Of a stretch of 64,000 bases of DNA, positions 12,601 through 24,734 are shown one piece after another. Each line of letters opens with the position of its first letter. Within the stretch, counting starts at the first letter, position 1. The notes under the pieces are model-generated. The model had not been told where the DNA came from. It did no database searches and saw only the letters and a list, made by a program, of their open reading frames with translations. Location of the stretch: the NCBI GenBank assembly GCA_026745465.1, contig JACYXH010000310.1, positions 3,184,501 through 3,248,500 of the forward strand, in the 5' to 3' direction. The stretch is from Lota lota. Lineage: Eukaryota > Chordata > Actinopteri > Gadiformes > Lotidae. Both the position numbers and the translations under genes were made by a program.

Positions 12601-15255
12601 CACTGTTAGTTGCCTATTTATAATCATATTGATTTTATACTAAGCTGTTTTTAGAACTATAGCTTCTTATAACATTTTCAAAACCAAAGTTACCTGTACG
12701 TTATTAACAGAATACAATCTGACAATAAAACGTATGTTTATACAAAAAATATATATTTGTCAATTTTCTACATTACTTTACATCCCAAGTAATGGCACCC
12801 GAACACAATCAGCCCAAAACAAATGGGTTGGTTTTTTAGACTTGCTATACAAATTCTGTGATGCGTTCAGCACACTTGGAGCATACACCGACAGAATCGT
12901 AAACACAAGTGGAAACGTTTCAAATTGAACTCTCAAGTCAGACATTTTCTTTTTCTTTTGCTATCTGACGGGTAGAGGAAGGAAAACCAAACATTGTGGG
13001 GCTGGACGTTGTTTCCATAGTAACAGACCTCATGTGAAAAAAGGTCACTGTTAGAGGTGTTCACAGAGAAAGGCATAGAGATTATAAGGTTGGTGGTTCA
13101 GGCAAGAATACAAAAAAATAAAATAAGGTTGTTCTATTCTCCATTCCATACATTCCTTTTCCCCTTCCTCTTCTATAAATGCATTTTGACAGTGATTAAA
13201 AAATATTAAATAGCGCAATTACATGGCTCCGAATGGCAAGTCAACTTTCATATTCATTTTGCTCCCCTATTCTCTTTTGAAGTTGAAATTGAAAAGGGAA
13301 AAGTGGCCAACGGCTTGAACAACGCGCTTGCTTTGTGTTTCTGTGCAGATATGTCGCCTGCCTGCCCCCTCAATCACTGGCTGTTCCCTCTCTGCCTCTT
13401 TCTCTCATGCTCTCTCTCTGTCTCTATCGCTCTCTCACTAGCTCTCTCTTCCTCACTCTTGCTTTCTCTCTCTCTCCCCCTCTCTCTCTCACTCTCTCTC
13501 TGCCTTGCTCACTACCCCTCCCTATCAAGTCATTTTAATTAAGTCAGTCTCAGTGGCATGGCAGGCAAAGATAATTGGAGAGGGTTTCTGGATGCCATTT
13601 ACTCTAAATGACGCCTGCTTCTTTCCCTTTCTCGCTCCCCTTTTTCTCTCAATCTATTTCCTACTCTCCCCCTCTGCTCCCCCCCTCTGCTCCCCCCCTC
13701 TGCTCCCCCCCCCTCTGCTCCCCCCCTCCTCTCCCCCCGCCTCCTCATCTCCTGGCAAGGAGTTACCTATCTTCCATTTTTCATTTTTTTCTGCTCTCCA
13801 CTTCCATCTTACAGTCAAACGCAAAATATGGATTAACCTCTCCTGCGTGACTGAGGCGACGACTGCCTGTGAATTGCAAATTTTGGCCAAACGTTGCAAT
13901 TTATTTGAAATGGCAAATCAGCCAAAGTAATTTACTTGAAATGTGAGGATTCTTTGAACTTTACTGCTTCAGGCCCCAAAAATGTATTTTTCTTCGCCGT
14001 ATCAGCGAGAATCGCAGGGACAACAACAGAGAAAGAAGTTCATATTGCGCCTTTCTTAAGAGTTATTGGGAAACAATATGGGCCTTTGATTTCTTCTTCT
14101 TCTTCTTGTGTTTATTTCCGACGACGTAAGGAAAAACACTCTAGTGTTTGGAGTGTTTTCCATCAAACTACACAGTGGCACGCTTGGCGTTTTGTATTAC
14201 TTCCATATGCCATGCGCGGTGACTTCTTCGGCCAACCAGATCAATGCACAATTTTCACAGCTTGTGTTTTTAAATCACATTGGCTCTAACCTTTAGAAGG
14301 GTTAAGGGTTTTTCAGGGTCGAAGAGTTCTTCCACAATCTACATTGTTTGCCAGTTCACTCTCCTTGCTGTTCTGCCTAAAGTTTGTTGTATCAATGTAT
14401 ATTTATTTATAAATGTACTTCACTAATTTTGCCGGCGCGGAGAGTGCACGGAAGCTGGGCACCGCGCCTAAAGTGATTTGCTTGAACTGAGCTGCGCACA
14501 TGTAGGCCTACACCCCCCAAAACACCACCCCCATGAAACCGCCACACACGCTCACACACACTGTAAATATACACGGATGTTATATTATACAAGGTGTGTT
14601 TAAAATAAGACCAGGTCTCTACGACAGCCCTGTGATGGTGGTAGTAGGAGTAGCAGTATAGGCCGGACATCTGTGTGTTAGCGTTAAGTGTGTGTGCGTG
14701 CGTGTGTGTGTGTACCGTGGAGCAGGGCTGGTTGGGGGGAGCTCTATCAATCAGGTAGTGCTGCTGCTGAAAGGAGGGCTGAGGCGGGCCACCCATCCAG
14801 CAGGCCGCTCTGGGGAGATCCAATGTCCTCAGTCCTCTAATGTGCTCCAGATGTCCCCTCCCTCCATGCCCAGAGGAGCGAGAGGGGGGAGAGAAAGGGA
14901 GTGGGCGGGGGGGGGGGGGGGGGGGGGGGGTTTCACTCTGGATCACAGAGGGGAGAACGGCTCCATCTCTGCTCGCGGGCACGGGCAGGGGGCAGGGTTT
15001 GAGGTCCCCTGTGTGTTGGATGTATGGATCCTTGTTCCTCATGGAGCCCCGACCTGTAAGGTGGTGGTCTGGTGGGGCGGGAGGGTGGTTGTAGCTACAG
15101 CACCTGAAACTAATATGAATAACTTTGACAGAGGGAAAAAATGATGTAGGCGCCATGTGATGTGGTTCTCATCTTTGTCCTGTCTGTGACCTCTTGCAGT
15201 TCTTTATGCATCCTCTGTTTCCAACATCTCCATCCTTGGTCTTTCTTCCTCTTCT

Positions 15256-15256
<1 letters not shown>

Positions 15257-15330
<74 letters not shown>
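15257..15330. repeat. (CT)n microsatellite
   Basis: Pure CT, about 36 units, followed by a short C run. Confidence 0.95.
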
Positions 15331-15332
<2 letters not shown>

Positions 15333-16179
15333 CCCCCCCAACAAACACACACCCACATATATACACCAGGAGTTACTTTTCATAGCATTTTCGTGTCTCC
15401 CAGACACTTTTCTGCTCTCACAGTCCAGCTCAAAATCCATTCTATCCTCACTTCTACTTGTCTTTCTTCCCCTCTTTCTCCCGTTGGCTGCGTTCGATAT
15501 GCTGTTTGTCTGGCCCAGAATTTCCCAGAATTCCATTCGGTGATGGCGGCTCCCTTTACCTCGACTCGCTAACACAAACAGAGTCTGTCCGGGGCCAAGA
15601 GCAGCATACAACCACGCCACAGCTTGCACTCCCATTATTCCCTCTCTTCATTCCCATCCACCAACTGCAGCCCGCCATTCTCACATTCTGAAAAGCATTC
15701 TGGGTTTCTCGGTGACATCGGAATAAAGAGAAACCGAAAATAGTTCTCAACAGCAGGCTCATTTTCTAAACAGCAGTAGATGTTTTTTTGTTTCTTTTTT
15801 TTTTCGGGGGGTGCTGCTGTGTGTTTACAGGGACCAGGGTGTCTGTAACAGTTTATATTTTTGCCCCCCTAATTGGCGGTTTATGTTTCCCTTTGCCTAA
15901 GACGTTGAGCGTAAACAATGAACCAGGTTGCTGTTGTTATGTAAAGTTAAAGCAGCACAACTTTCCCGCTCCTCCCATATAAATGCTGAATCCACTTTAC
16001 TTCAGATCTGCTACCCTCCTTCACACTCTCAGGGAAGGCCTGTTTGCCTCCCATCTCCTGGGTTCTCGACTCACACTTGTGATGCGTACCGGCTTGGGTA
16101 TTTATATCTATAGGCACACTGATATACCGTAACATCTCTGCAAAAACCTGTGTTCCTTTGAAAACCCGCCTGCAAACTC

Positions 16180-16392
16180 AAAAATGTACACACATACACA
16201 AGCAAATGCATGCACACAGACACACGCATGCACACACACACACACGCCTAAATACACATCCTTACTATCACCAAACGTGCGCGCACACACACAGACACAC
16301 ACACACACACACACACACACAGGGATTAATGAGATGGGGGATTAGCACGTGGGTGGCCGACAGTGTTGTGTGTGTGTGTGTGTGTGTGTGAG
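16180..16392. repeat. (CA)n composite followed by (TG)n
   Basis: Interrupted CA repeat to 16322, then TG repeat at 16367-16390. The two are complementary and could pair across about 45 bp. Confidence 0.88.
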
Positions 16393-17792
16393 AGATATCA
16401 GTTGCCTTAGGGGAGGAATGGGGCATTTAGAGCAATAGCATGTCTGGGTCCAATTCCAGCCCTATTTCACTCTGGTCAGAACGACTTCAGTAAGCACATC
16501 TCCATATGAGCTGAGGTGCGTTCAAGCGTTTTGCTAGCTTTCAATGTCCTCCTCCACTGTCTATGCGGTAACTGTCCTATCTGTAATTTCTATAGAGCAA
16601 CCTCAATACAATTATCGCAACGTTACATTGCATTGACTGCCTCCATTTTGGAAGCATAGGAGCGTTGGAATGTTATTCTGTTAGTAGTCATGGTTTGTTG
16701 GTCATTATTTAGCAATTAATCATGAATTAATTTCTCATTACGGGGAGACATTGTTGTGTTGGAAACTCCCACAGCATTTCTCATGCGAGATGTGGCAAAA
16801 CAATGTTGTCACGAGCCCATGTTACCGTATACTTATGTTGATTTAGGATTTTACAGTGCTACTCTCTTTAGTCCTCTCAATATGGCGTATTACCAACTAA
16901 AAAGCCCATGATGCATTCTGATGTACAAGCCCTATATACAAAACTGCTGCCATGGTTAACAAAATAACTTAACAGAGATGAAAACTAAGGCGGATGAAGT
17001 ACTCTGCTGTTATGATGCATATTTTCTCTGTCTGTCTTTATAAATATTTTCCACATTCTAAATACAACCATCTGAGAAATGTATTTAACAAAAAAAACAT
17101 TATGTCTTTACATTCGTAGGTACAGATACATAATTATTTTATATATATGCCAACAACCTTTTTTCTTCACCTCCTGTGAATCATTTTTTCATTAGTTTTA
17201 TTTGTTATCAAAAAGTCTCATTACGTCTGACTTGCTATGGTAATTAAAATTGCTATTTATTATTGCAATATCAAATGCATATGATTAGCTTATTGCAAGA
17301 CAGTAATGAGGATTCAAGTTGTTTTCTGGAATTAGTTGTGCATGCAAATGTGCTTTTTGATGATAAAAAGATATATCTGTTTACGGAACGAGCACCCAAG
17401 GAAACAAACCAGTGTTTTTAATTAATATGATATATAGGGCTTGTATTTCTAAGGTTGTGTAATAGTAGTGCTTCTGTTATTGTTAATAATGCCATGCATG
17501 TTCTGATTTTAGTCCATCCCTGTCAGGTGTCTACTTTAGTCCATCAGGCGGAAAAATAATACCTTTTTCCTGCATATAAAGAACATGTATGAATGATTTC
17601 AACAACAAACAAACAACAAACTGAATGTCTTTTTATAAGACCAAAGTTACATGCTGTTTACATTACATACAACACTGAAACTGTAAACCAATGTCCAAAT
17701 TGTTATTATTCTTTCTATACGTCCCAATGCTATATGCATGCATGTATGAAGGTCTTTGTAGTTGTCCGTAAACTTAACATTTGAAAAACCTT

Positions 17793-18198
17793 AAGGGTGC
17801 TTTAGGTAAGATTTAAGAGCCATCATTTGAGTGTAATTTGTTACAAATGCCATAGCCATCAGTCAGCTATTAGTGAGTGAAATGCTCTGTGAAATCTATT
17901 CTGGTTGACTGCGCCTGCCTCTGTATGAGACCATTTCGATTTCAGACCTCTCCTGGCTAATTTATGACCTATCCGCGCATCTCTTCCCTGATTGGTTGGG
18001 GGAATCCATCTTGCCTGTCAATCACATTTACACGCACAGCATTATCATCACAATGGCTGACAAACGTAGAGAGGGAGGGATCAGAGAGGGTTGGGTGGAT
18101 TTTTTGGGGGGTTGTTTATTTCAAGGACTTGCTCTCTTCTCCTCTATTTTCCACTCTCTCTATCTTTAAAGCTGTCAAATCATGCCTAGAGCAGCTTT
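17793..18198 (-). mobile_element. MITE-like element, copy 2 (longest; carries TGATTGACAG)
   Basis: Its ends are imperfect inverted repeats: GGTGCTTTAGGTAAGATTT at the left against GCTGCTCTAGGCATGATTT read inward from the right. At about 406 bp it is the fullest copy. The exact CTGTCAATCA at 18015-18024 is TGATTGACAG on the minus strand. The ends and the lack of any open frame fit a non-autonomous DNA transposon. I could not define a target-site duplication with confidence. Confidence 0.78.
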
Positions 18199-18383
18199 AA
18201 ATGTAAAGAGAAGTAAAATATCCTTCATGAGCGTGATCACGTATCTGTTTCGCCCGCCCTGACACTGTAAAGTTGAGGGATACAGGTAGCGCTTGTTCAA
18301 GCTGTGATAAGGGGAGCTATTGATGAGATGGGCTGGGCCAAGGCTAGAGGAGCAGATAAGGAGCAATACAATGTCTATGGGAT

Positions 18384-18384
<1 letters not shown>

Positions 18385-18416
<32 letters not shown>
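18385..18416. repeat. (CAA)n microsatellite
   Basis: About ten CAA units. Confidence 0.92.
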
Positions 18417-18417
<1 letters not shown>

Positions 18418-18852
18418 CACATGACAACAGCGGCACAAGCAGTCACTCAATGGAGGAGGAGTTGCAGGAGGAGAAGAGAAAGAAATGGAGAGATCAGAGT
18501 AGAAGAGAGGAGAGGATAAGCGAGATGAAAAGGGGTGAGGGGAGGGATGACAATGGGATGGGTGAAGAAAAGGGAGGAAATGGGAGAAGAGTAGGTGGGT
18601 ATGGGAGGAGAGATGAGGGGGAGGTGGTAAAGAGAAAAAAGCAGTGCAGAAGAGAAGGAGGGAGGAGTAGAGTGTCGGCCAACTATTCGCGAGAGGAACT
18701 CTTGCAGATTACATCTTTCGCCCATGAGCTTGGCTTTTTCAATTTTCCCCATTTTCTCACTCTCCCTACCTTTGAGGTTCTGATGGTTATCGTCTTAAAA
18801 GAGGAAATGCCACTACGTAATGCTGTGTGTGTGTATGTGTGTGTGAGTGAGG

Positions 18853-18854
<2 letters not shown>

Positions 18855-18901
<47 letters not shown>
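18855..18901. repeat. (GT)n microsatellite
   Basis: Pure GT, about 23 units. Confidence 0.94.
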
Positions 18902-18903
<2 letters not shown>

Positions 18904-21634
18904 CATGCCAACCTGTGGGACACTGGCTGGCATCCTTGGTCCTCTTGTTAATATGACAATTTCTCGAATGAGCTGGAGGAACACAACTTAAGTGATGTGT
19001 ACAGGTTTTTCTGTCATTATATTGTGCCCCTCCCCCTCCCCTCTCTTTAGCCTCGTGGACCTATTGAGTAATGGTTGCCAAAAATGGATTTCAGTTAGAT
19101 GGTTTGAATTTTGATTGCAAGACAGGCTGCTTAGGCTTGCTTAATGACATTTATTTCAGTGTGTTGTTTGTGCGTGTCTGTGTGTACTTGTGTCTGCGTG
19201 TGTGTATTTCTACTTTGTTTGTGGCTCTTACTTTGTTGCATCGTGTTATGGTCATGCAATGATTATTTTGGGCTGCTTGGCACATCATCTTTTAGTAATT
19301 TAATGTTTGGCGTGTGTGTGAAAGGATGCGTGGTTCAGTGGGAGTTTTCAACTTGTTGGTGATTAACAGTTTCGTACTTGGCTTGGAAAACGTTCATGTG
19401 ATAATCCTGTTAGAAGTTATTTTCCCAAGTAATTTCTATTGTAAGTTAACACCTATGTTTTAGTTTTTTTTCTCACTTTAACATATGAACATTGTTCTAA
19501 TGCACATGTTGAAGCATTAATAATTGTGTATGCTACGTTTTGATAGCTTACCAATAGTGATTCATATGTGATATGTGAAAAGGATTTGTATGATAAAAAC
19601 ATTCTTGCCTGGTGCAGTTGATCAAAGTTACTCAAATCAGCAAATCATATGTTTCTGTCCCACATATGCATATTTCTTAAAAATCAAGAGCTTTTAGCTA
19701 TGCTAATAAGGTTGTTTGCATGCAAACCGCCTGCCCCTGGGGAATTACAAAAAATACATGTAAAAACACCACACTGTACTTTTATCATGGCCCATTTTAC
19801 ATGAGACTTTATTCTAATTTTAAAATGCAGACAGAAGAGAAAAGAAAACAATCAAATTGGAATCTGTAATATCCAAACAATCATTTGCATTAATACAAAG
19901 AAAACATGAGCTGAAGAGAGATTGGACCACTGATGCCGTTGTAAGCAGCAGGGCAGAAAGCAGAATATCTCCACAGCCCAGGGGAAATCCCAGTGTCTTC
20001 ATTACGGCTGTAGGGCACATTTGAATATGTGAAGGACATTCATTAAGGAGTGGAATATGAAAGAAAATGGAATGGAATGGAAAGGTTATAGTGTTAAGTC
20101 CTAATACAACAAAATGGAAATGTATTCATCTGCTCTTTTATTTTTTCAAACAATTTATGAAGAAATAGTCTTCATAAATGTATATCCTTATATCCGTGAT
20201 ACCTTTAAATTGATAAATAAGAAGGCATTAGTGCAGAATAACAAACATGGTCAACTTTTTTTTTAAACACATTGTTTTGCTTGACATTTGTAGCACGATC
20301 ACAGAGGCTATTTTGTATGAGCGTAAATTAATTGAGATATAACTTTATGAAATAAACGACTTCTGGAGCCAAGTCCATTAGTATCAGCCTTAATTACATG
20401 CAGTCACACTCTCCAAGGGCTACACAGGCCTCCATTAAGCAGAGCAGACCTGTACTTCATGACCCCTGGACCTAAACCATCAGTAAATATGTATATTAAA
20501 TATATTGCAGCTATATCCAGGATTACAACTATATCCAGGGGTGCAAACTTGGGTGTCACAGGTGTAAGGGACCAACGGACACGAAAATGTGAACATTACA
20601 TAGTCATTTAACATATAGATATTTTGCCCTTTAGAGGTCTACTATAATTTTGTTCACTTTAATAATTAGTACTACTTGCGTAGTACGTAGTAATTATCCT
20701 TCTTCCTTTTTGGAGTTGATCCAAGAAGGACATTCAATTCTAGACTATCGAACCAAGGACAAAATCTTGCATTTTGAAACAGAGCACATCCTCCATAAGC
20801 ATCACTTTCATTCCTTTTTACACAATAAGGATTAATGTTTTATTATTATAATTAATTATTATTCAACATTTTTTTAAATGTGTTTTGATCACATGCTTGG
20901 TAACCCAAGAGCGATCGTCTTGTATCTATTCAGAAATTAAAATTTAGGATACAACGGGAGTAAAGGGGAGGGGGGGGGGGGCGGTTACCAAATGTATAAT
21001 TTAAAAATGTGGAGGGGACATGTCCCCCCCTTCAATTGTGCCAATGAAGGCTGCATTAGTCCAACTGTGCTTTTAACTTTCAACACTTTACTACATACAT
21101 GGCAATAGCTAGGGTTTGGTAAAGTACACACTCCATACATCTTTGGACACAAATGGAAATATGCAATAAACAATTACCAACAGTTGAACAACTTATAAAA
21201 TGAATCGTTGTCCAAGCAATGGACTCAGATACCAAACCTTTGCCCGGAGGGTTGGGTTTTGGCTTGAGGTAGAGTTGAGGTTTTTCCTAATCCCAGCAGT
21301 GGCACATAATCAATACCACAGACCCGTTGAGCATCAAACTTGTGCAGTACAACCAAGGACCGCCCAAGCCCAACAATACAGGACAACAGTCCATCTTTAA
21401 TACTCCATACTTGAATAAAAAGTAAAATGGTGGCCCAATGGCCAAAAACAACATTTGACCAGCTATCAAATTCTTCTAAGTTGCCCATATGTTTTTTCAT
21501 GTCTTCTTTTTTTCTTTTTTCTTTTTTTTGACACAAAAAACCTCATCTTCCTCCACCATTACCTTCCACTTACAACATGCATTACAACTGAATTCTCACA
21601 ACCTGAAGTTTGAATGGAAAGTCAACCCTACTCT

Positions 21635-21636
<2 letters not shown>

Positions 21637-21706
<70 letters not shown>
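21637..21706. repeat. (CA)n microsatellite
   Basis: Pure CA, about 34 units. Confidence 0.96.
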
Positions 21707-21710
<4 letters not shown>

Positions 21711-22055
21711 GAAGAACCACCTCTGCAAGGTTGTTGACTTTTGTCCTTTAGGTGGAGTTGTTGTAAAACACACCCTCACACCTATTATATTATCTCTGTG
21801 GAGAGAGAGAGAGAGAGAGAGCGCGCAGACCATCAGTCCCATTAAGATCAACAGATGAATAAATTATTCTGGAGTGAACCACCAGCGAGGACTGGTGGAG
21901 TGGACGGAGGACTGTCTCTGTATAATGAGGTGGCCTGGGAATGTCGACCTGGCTCACCCGTATGTCTGTGTGTGTGTGCGTGTGTGTGTGGCTTCTCTTT
22001 AGCCCCAGGTGCTTCGTAGCCTCAGGGCTACCGGGGAGCTTGTCTTTGCCTCAGG

Positions 22056-22091
<36 letters not shown>

Positions 22092-22092
22092 A
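22056..22092. repeat. (GT)n microsatellite
   Basis: GT repeat, about 18 units. Confidence 0.93.
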
Positions 22093-22430
22093 TCTGTGGG
22101 TGTGTGTATGTGTATAATATATGTGCAAATGTGCATGATTGATGTATGTGTAATACTGTATGTCAGTGCATATGCGGACATGCATGTTTTGGATGTACTT
22201 TTCTGTTTCTGAGAGAGCAGGAGACAGTGTGTGCTTTAGGGATCATTAAGCTAGTAAAAATGAAGCTATTCCTGTGCACTGTTGGTGTTCTCCCATCAAT
22301 ATACATGTCTGTTTCATCGCATCCCATGTGATTGTGTGTGTGTTTGTGTGTGTGTTTTGCATTTGCCTGTGCTCTGATCTGTGTGTTTTGCAATTCCGGT
22401 GTGGTTCCCAGGTTCAACCACAAATGCCTG

Positions 22431-22442
22431 CACACACACACA

Positions 22443-22511
<69 letters not shown>
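22431..22511. repeat. (CA)n microsatellite
   Basis: CA repeat with one TA interruption, about 40 units. Confidence 0.95.
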
Positions 22512-22514
<3 letters not shown>

Positions 22515-22539
22515 CATTACCGACCTGCCCTTCCCTCTT

Positions 22540-22760
22540 CCATTTTAGCGCCATCAAGGCCTTCCCTGGCTGATGTTTGCATTGCAAATGGCTGCCAACA
22601 ATGAGCCAATGATTAGATGCTGCGCATATTCAAACAGCTGATTTATTTATTCATCTATCCCGGGTAGTGGTGACTCTGCACATCATTACTATGCGTGATA
22701 ATGTTTATTCCCAAATATTATTCATCACTGCGCCAGGTCAACATCAGTGACCATAAAAAG
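22540..22760. promoter_or_regulatory. Candidate conserved non-coding element with inverted TTTGCA
   Basis: Unique sequence between repeats contains TTTGCATTGCAAA at 22576-22588, CCAATGATTAG and TGATTTATTTATT. The inverted TTTGCA/TGCAAA pair fits POU or C/EBP dimers. Confidence 0.35.
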
Positions 22761-22990
22761 AAAAAGTCAAACAGACAGGACAGATTATATGTGTTGTGCT
22801 CAAACCACTTACCCTTACCCTTTCTGCATTACCTATAACATTTTTCTGCGTAAGCATGTACCCACATGAGTTTAGTAGGGGTTAATGCCTGCTTTAAAAA
22901 CTTTATTTTGCTACTTGTGTTCCCGATGTCAGTGGTAGTTGGGACGTTGGCAATGATATTTGCTTAGTTATGGAGTTATTATGAAAGTAT

Positions 22991-23280
22991 TAGCTTTGTG
23001 ATATCACAGTAGGACAGCGGTGTGATGTCACAGTAGATAAGCTTAGTGACATCATAGTTGATCATCCTTGTGATGTAACAGTAGGTCAGCGTTGAGCTGT
23101 CACATTATATCAGCATTGTGATGTCACAGTAGATCAGCTTTGTGATGTGACCGTAAATCGGCAATGGGATGTCACAGTAGATCAGCTTTGTGATGTCACA
23201 GTAGATCAGCTTTGCTATGTCACACTAGTAGATCAGATATGTGAAGTAACAGTAGGTAAACTATGGAATGTTACAGAGTT
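22991..23280. repeat. 24-bp minisatellite, about 12 degenerate units
   Basis: The unit is close to AGCTTTGTGATGTCACAGTAGATC. Units at 22997 and 23021 are exactly 24 bp apart. Each carries a dyad TGTGA-N2-TCACA; the first, TGTGATATCACA, is a perfect 12-bp palindrome. Located in the putative pknox2 first intron. Confidence 0.88.
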
Positions 23281-24219
23281 AAGTTAATACAAAGGTAAAG
23301 ACATTAATAATTATCCATTGCTGTTTGACATGGTTCAAATTATGAGACATATGAAACATTTAGAGAGATTTCAACCTTTTTTTTTTGGTAAATTTTAAAC
23401 CAATTTAAAATGAAACTATCAATCTCATATTGCACATCATACACTTCAAACTACTTTTCAGTGTTCACAAAAAAGCTAAACTTGTTGAGAGATTCTCAGT
23501 CTACACATATTGATTTTAAGATCTTAAAAAATAACATTTCACTCACAAATGTTGCAATGCGTTTCTTTCAACAGATCATAGGATACCGTTTGTTTAGCAT
23601 GTAAATAAAATAGAATATATAGATAATTTATTAAGTCATGGTATTTTGATCAGTGCCTTAATTAGAGGCACATGACTGGCGATGCCTCAGGGTTAATGCG
23701 ATCCATCAATACACCAGCTACATAGACACTGGTACAGCTCTGAGCCATCAATACCCACAGTATTTTATAAACAGCAACTCAAAATACTGCATTCATCTAA
23801 ACCCGGGGTAAATATGCTTGGGAAAACATCCTTGCATTGGGAAAAAAAATCCCAACTAAAGACTATGTTGTTCAGTAAATATTGCAAAGCTGTATAGAAC
23901 TCTGCCTTTTGAGTTATGTTTCTACCACATCTTTTTCTTATTCCTCAGTCTTGAGTACTGCACATTTATTCCTTGCATTGTGAAGCTCATATACTCACCC
24001 TTGTCTCTGCACATGATTTTCAGCTTACTAATCAGTTTTGGGATATTTTCTTTTTTTTCTGAGGATAGCAAAACAAGCAGTGAACATTTTAACAAATTAA
24101 GATTGCTCCTATGAAGCACTTCATTACATGACTTGTGGTTGTGTGTGTGTAAGCGTGTGTTGTGTGTGTGTATATGTGTGTTGTGCGTGTGTGTTTACCC
24201 TTAAAGCCTGAAGTCATTA

Positions 24220-24460
24220 TGGGCCCTGCACACCCGTGTAGTCGGGGCAGTTAGCCCAACACAGGCGCTCCCGGTTAGCTTCATTATGTTTTATGACCGT
24301 TCAGTCTGATTCTGCCGGCGGTGCTTTGTTCAAAGAACGGGTCCCAGGCCAAGCCAGCAGTAGGCCGTTTTGTAGCGGTAGCTTAGCTAACTGTTGACGT
24401 GGGATCACATTAACTTTGGACGGAAATGCTAGCCATTCGCGATGGCACTCGTTCACCGCT
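24220..24460. promoter_or_regulatory. Candidate conserved non-coding element with paired TCF/SOX cores
   Basis: Moderately GC-rich unique sequence with CTTTGTTCAAAG at 24324-24335, two facing CTTTG(A/T) cores. Confidence 0.35.
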
Positions 24461-24641
24461 GTGTGTCATTGGCCACTCTGAAGTGCCTTTGTGTGGGTTG
24501 TGTGCCAGCGCCTCTGTCTGTGCTGACAGAATGTCCTGAGAATTTTATGTGGTGAGCAGTTTTACAGTCTATTGCCCAGAGGAAATGATTCATCCAGTAT
24601 TTAAGCAAAGAAGACCCACACCCCCTCATCCCCCATCCGTG

Positions 24642-24649
<8 letters not shown>

Positions 24650-24728
<79 letters not shown>
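24650..24728. repeat. (CA)n microsatellite
   Basis: Pure CA, about 38 units. Confidence 0.96.

Positions 24729-24734
<6 letters not shown>

Noticed and set aside
14407..15156. Minus-strand open frame of 249 codons
   Set aside because: It crosses a poly(G) run and CA-rich sequence, has Pro/His-rich low-complexity composition and no recognisable domain or splice context.
16180..16392. CA-rich then TG-rich arrays that could form a long hairpin RNA
   Set aside because: Complementarity is a trivial result of two microsatellites; there is no sign of a structured RNA gene.
22991..23280. Regular 24-bp units considered as a CRISPR array
   Set aside because: Units are contiguous with no unique spacers and the genome is vertebrate; it is a minisatellite.
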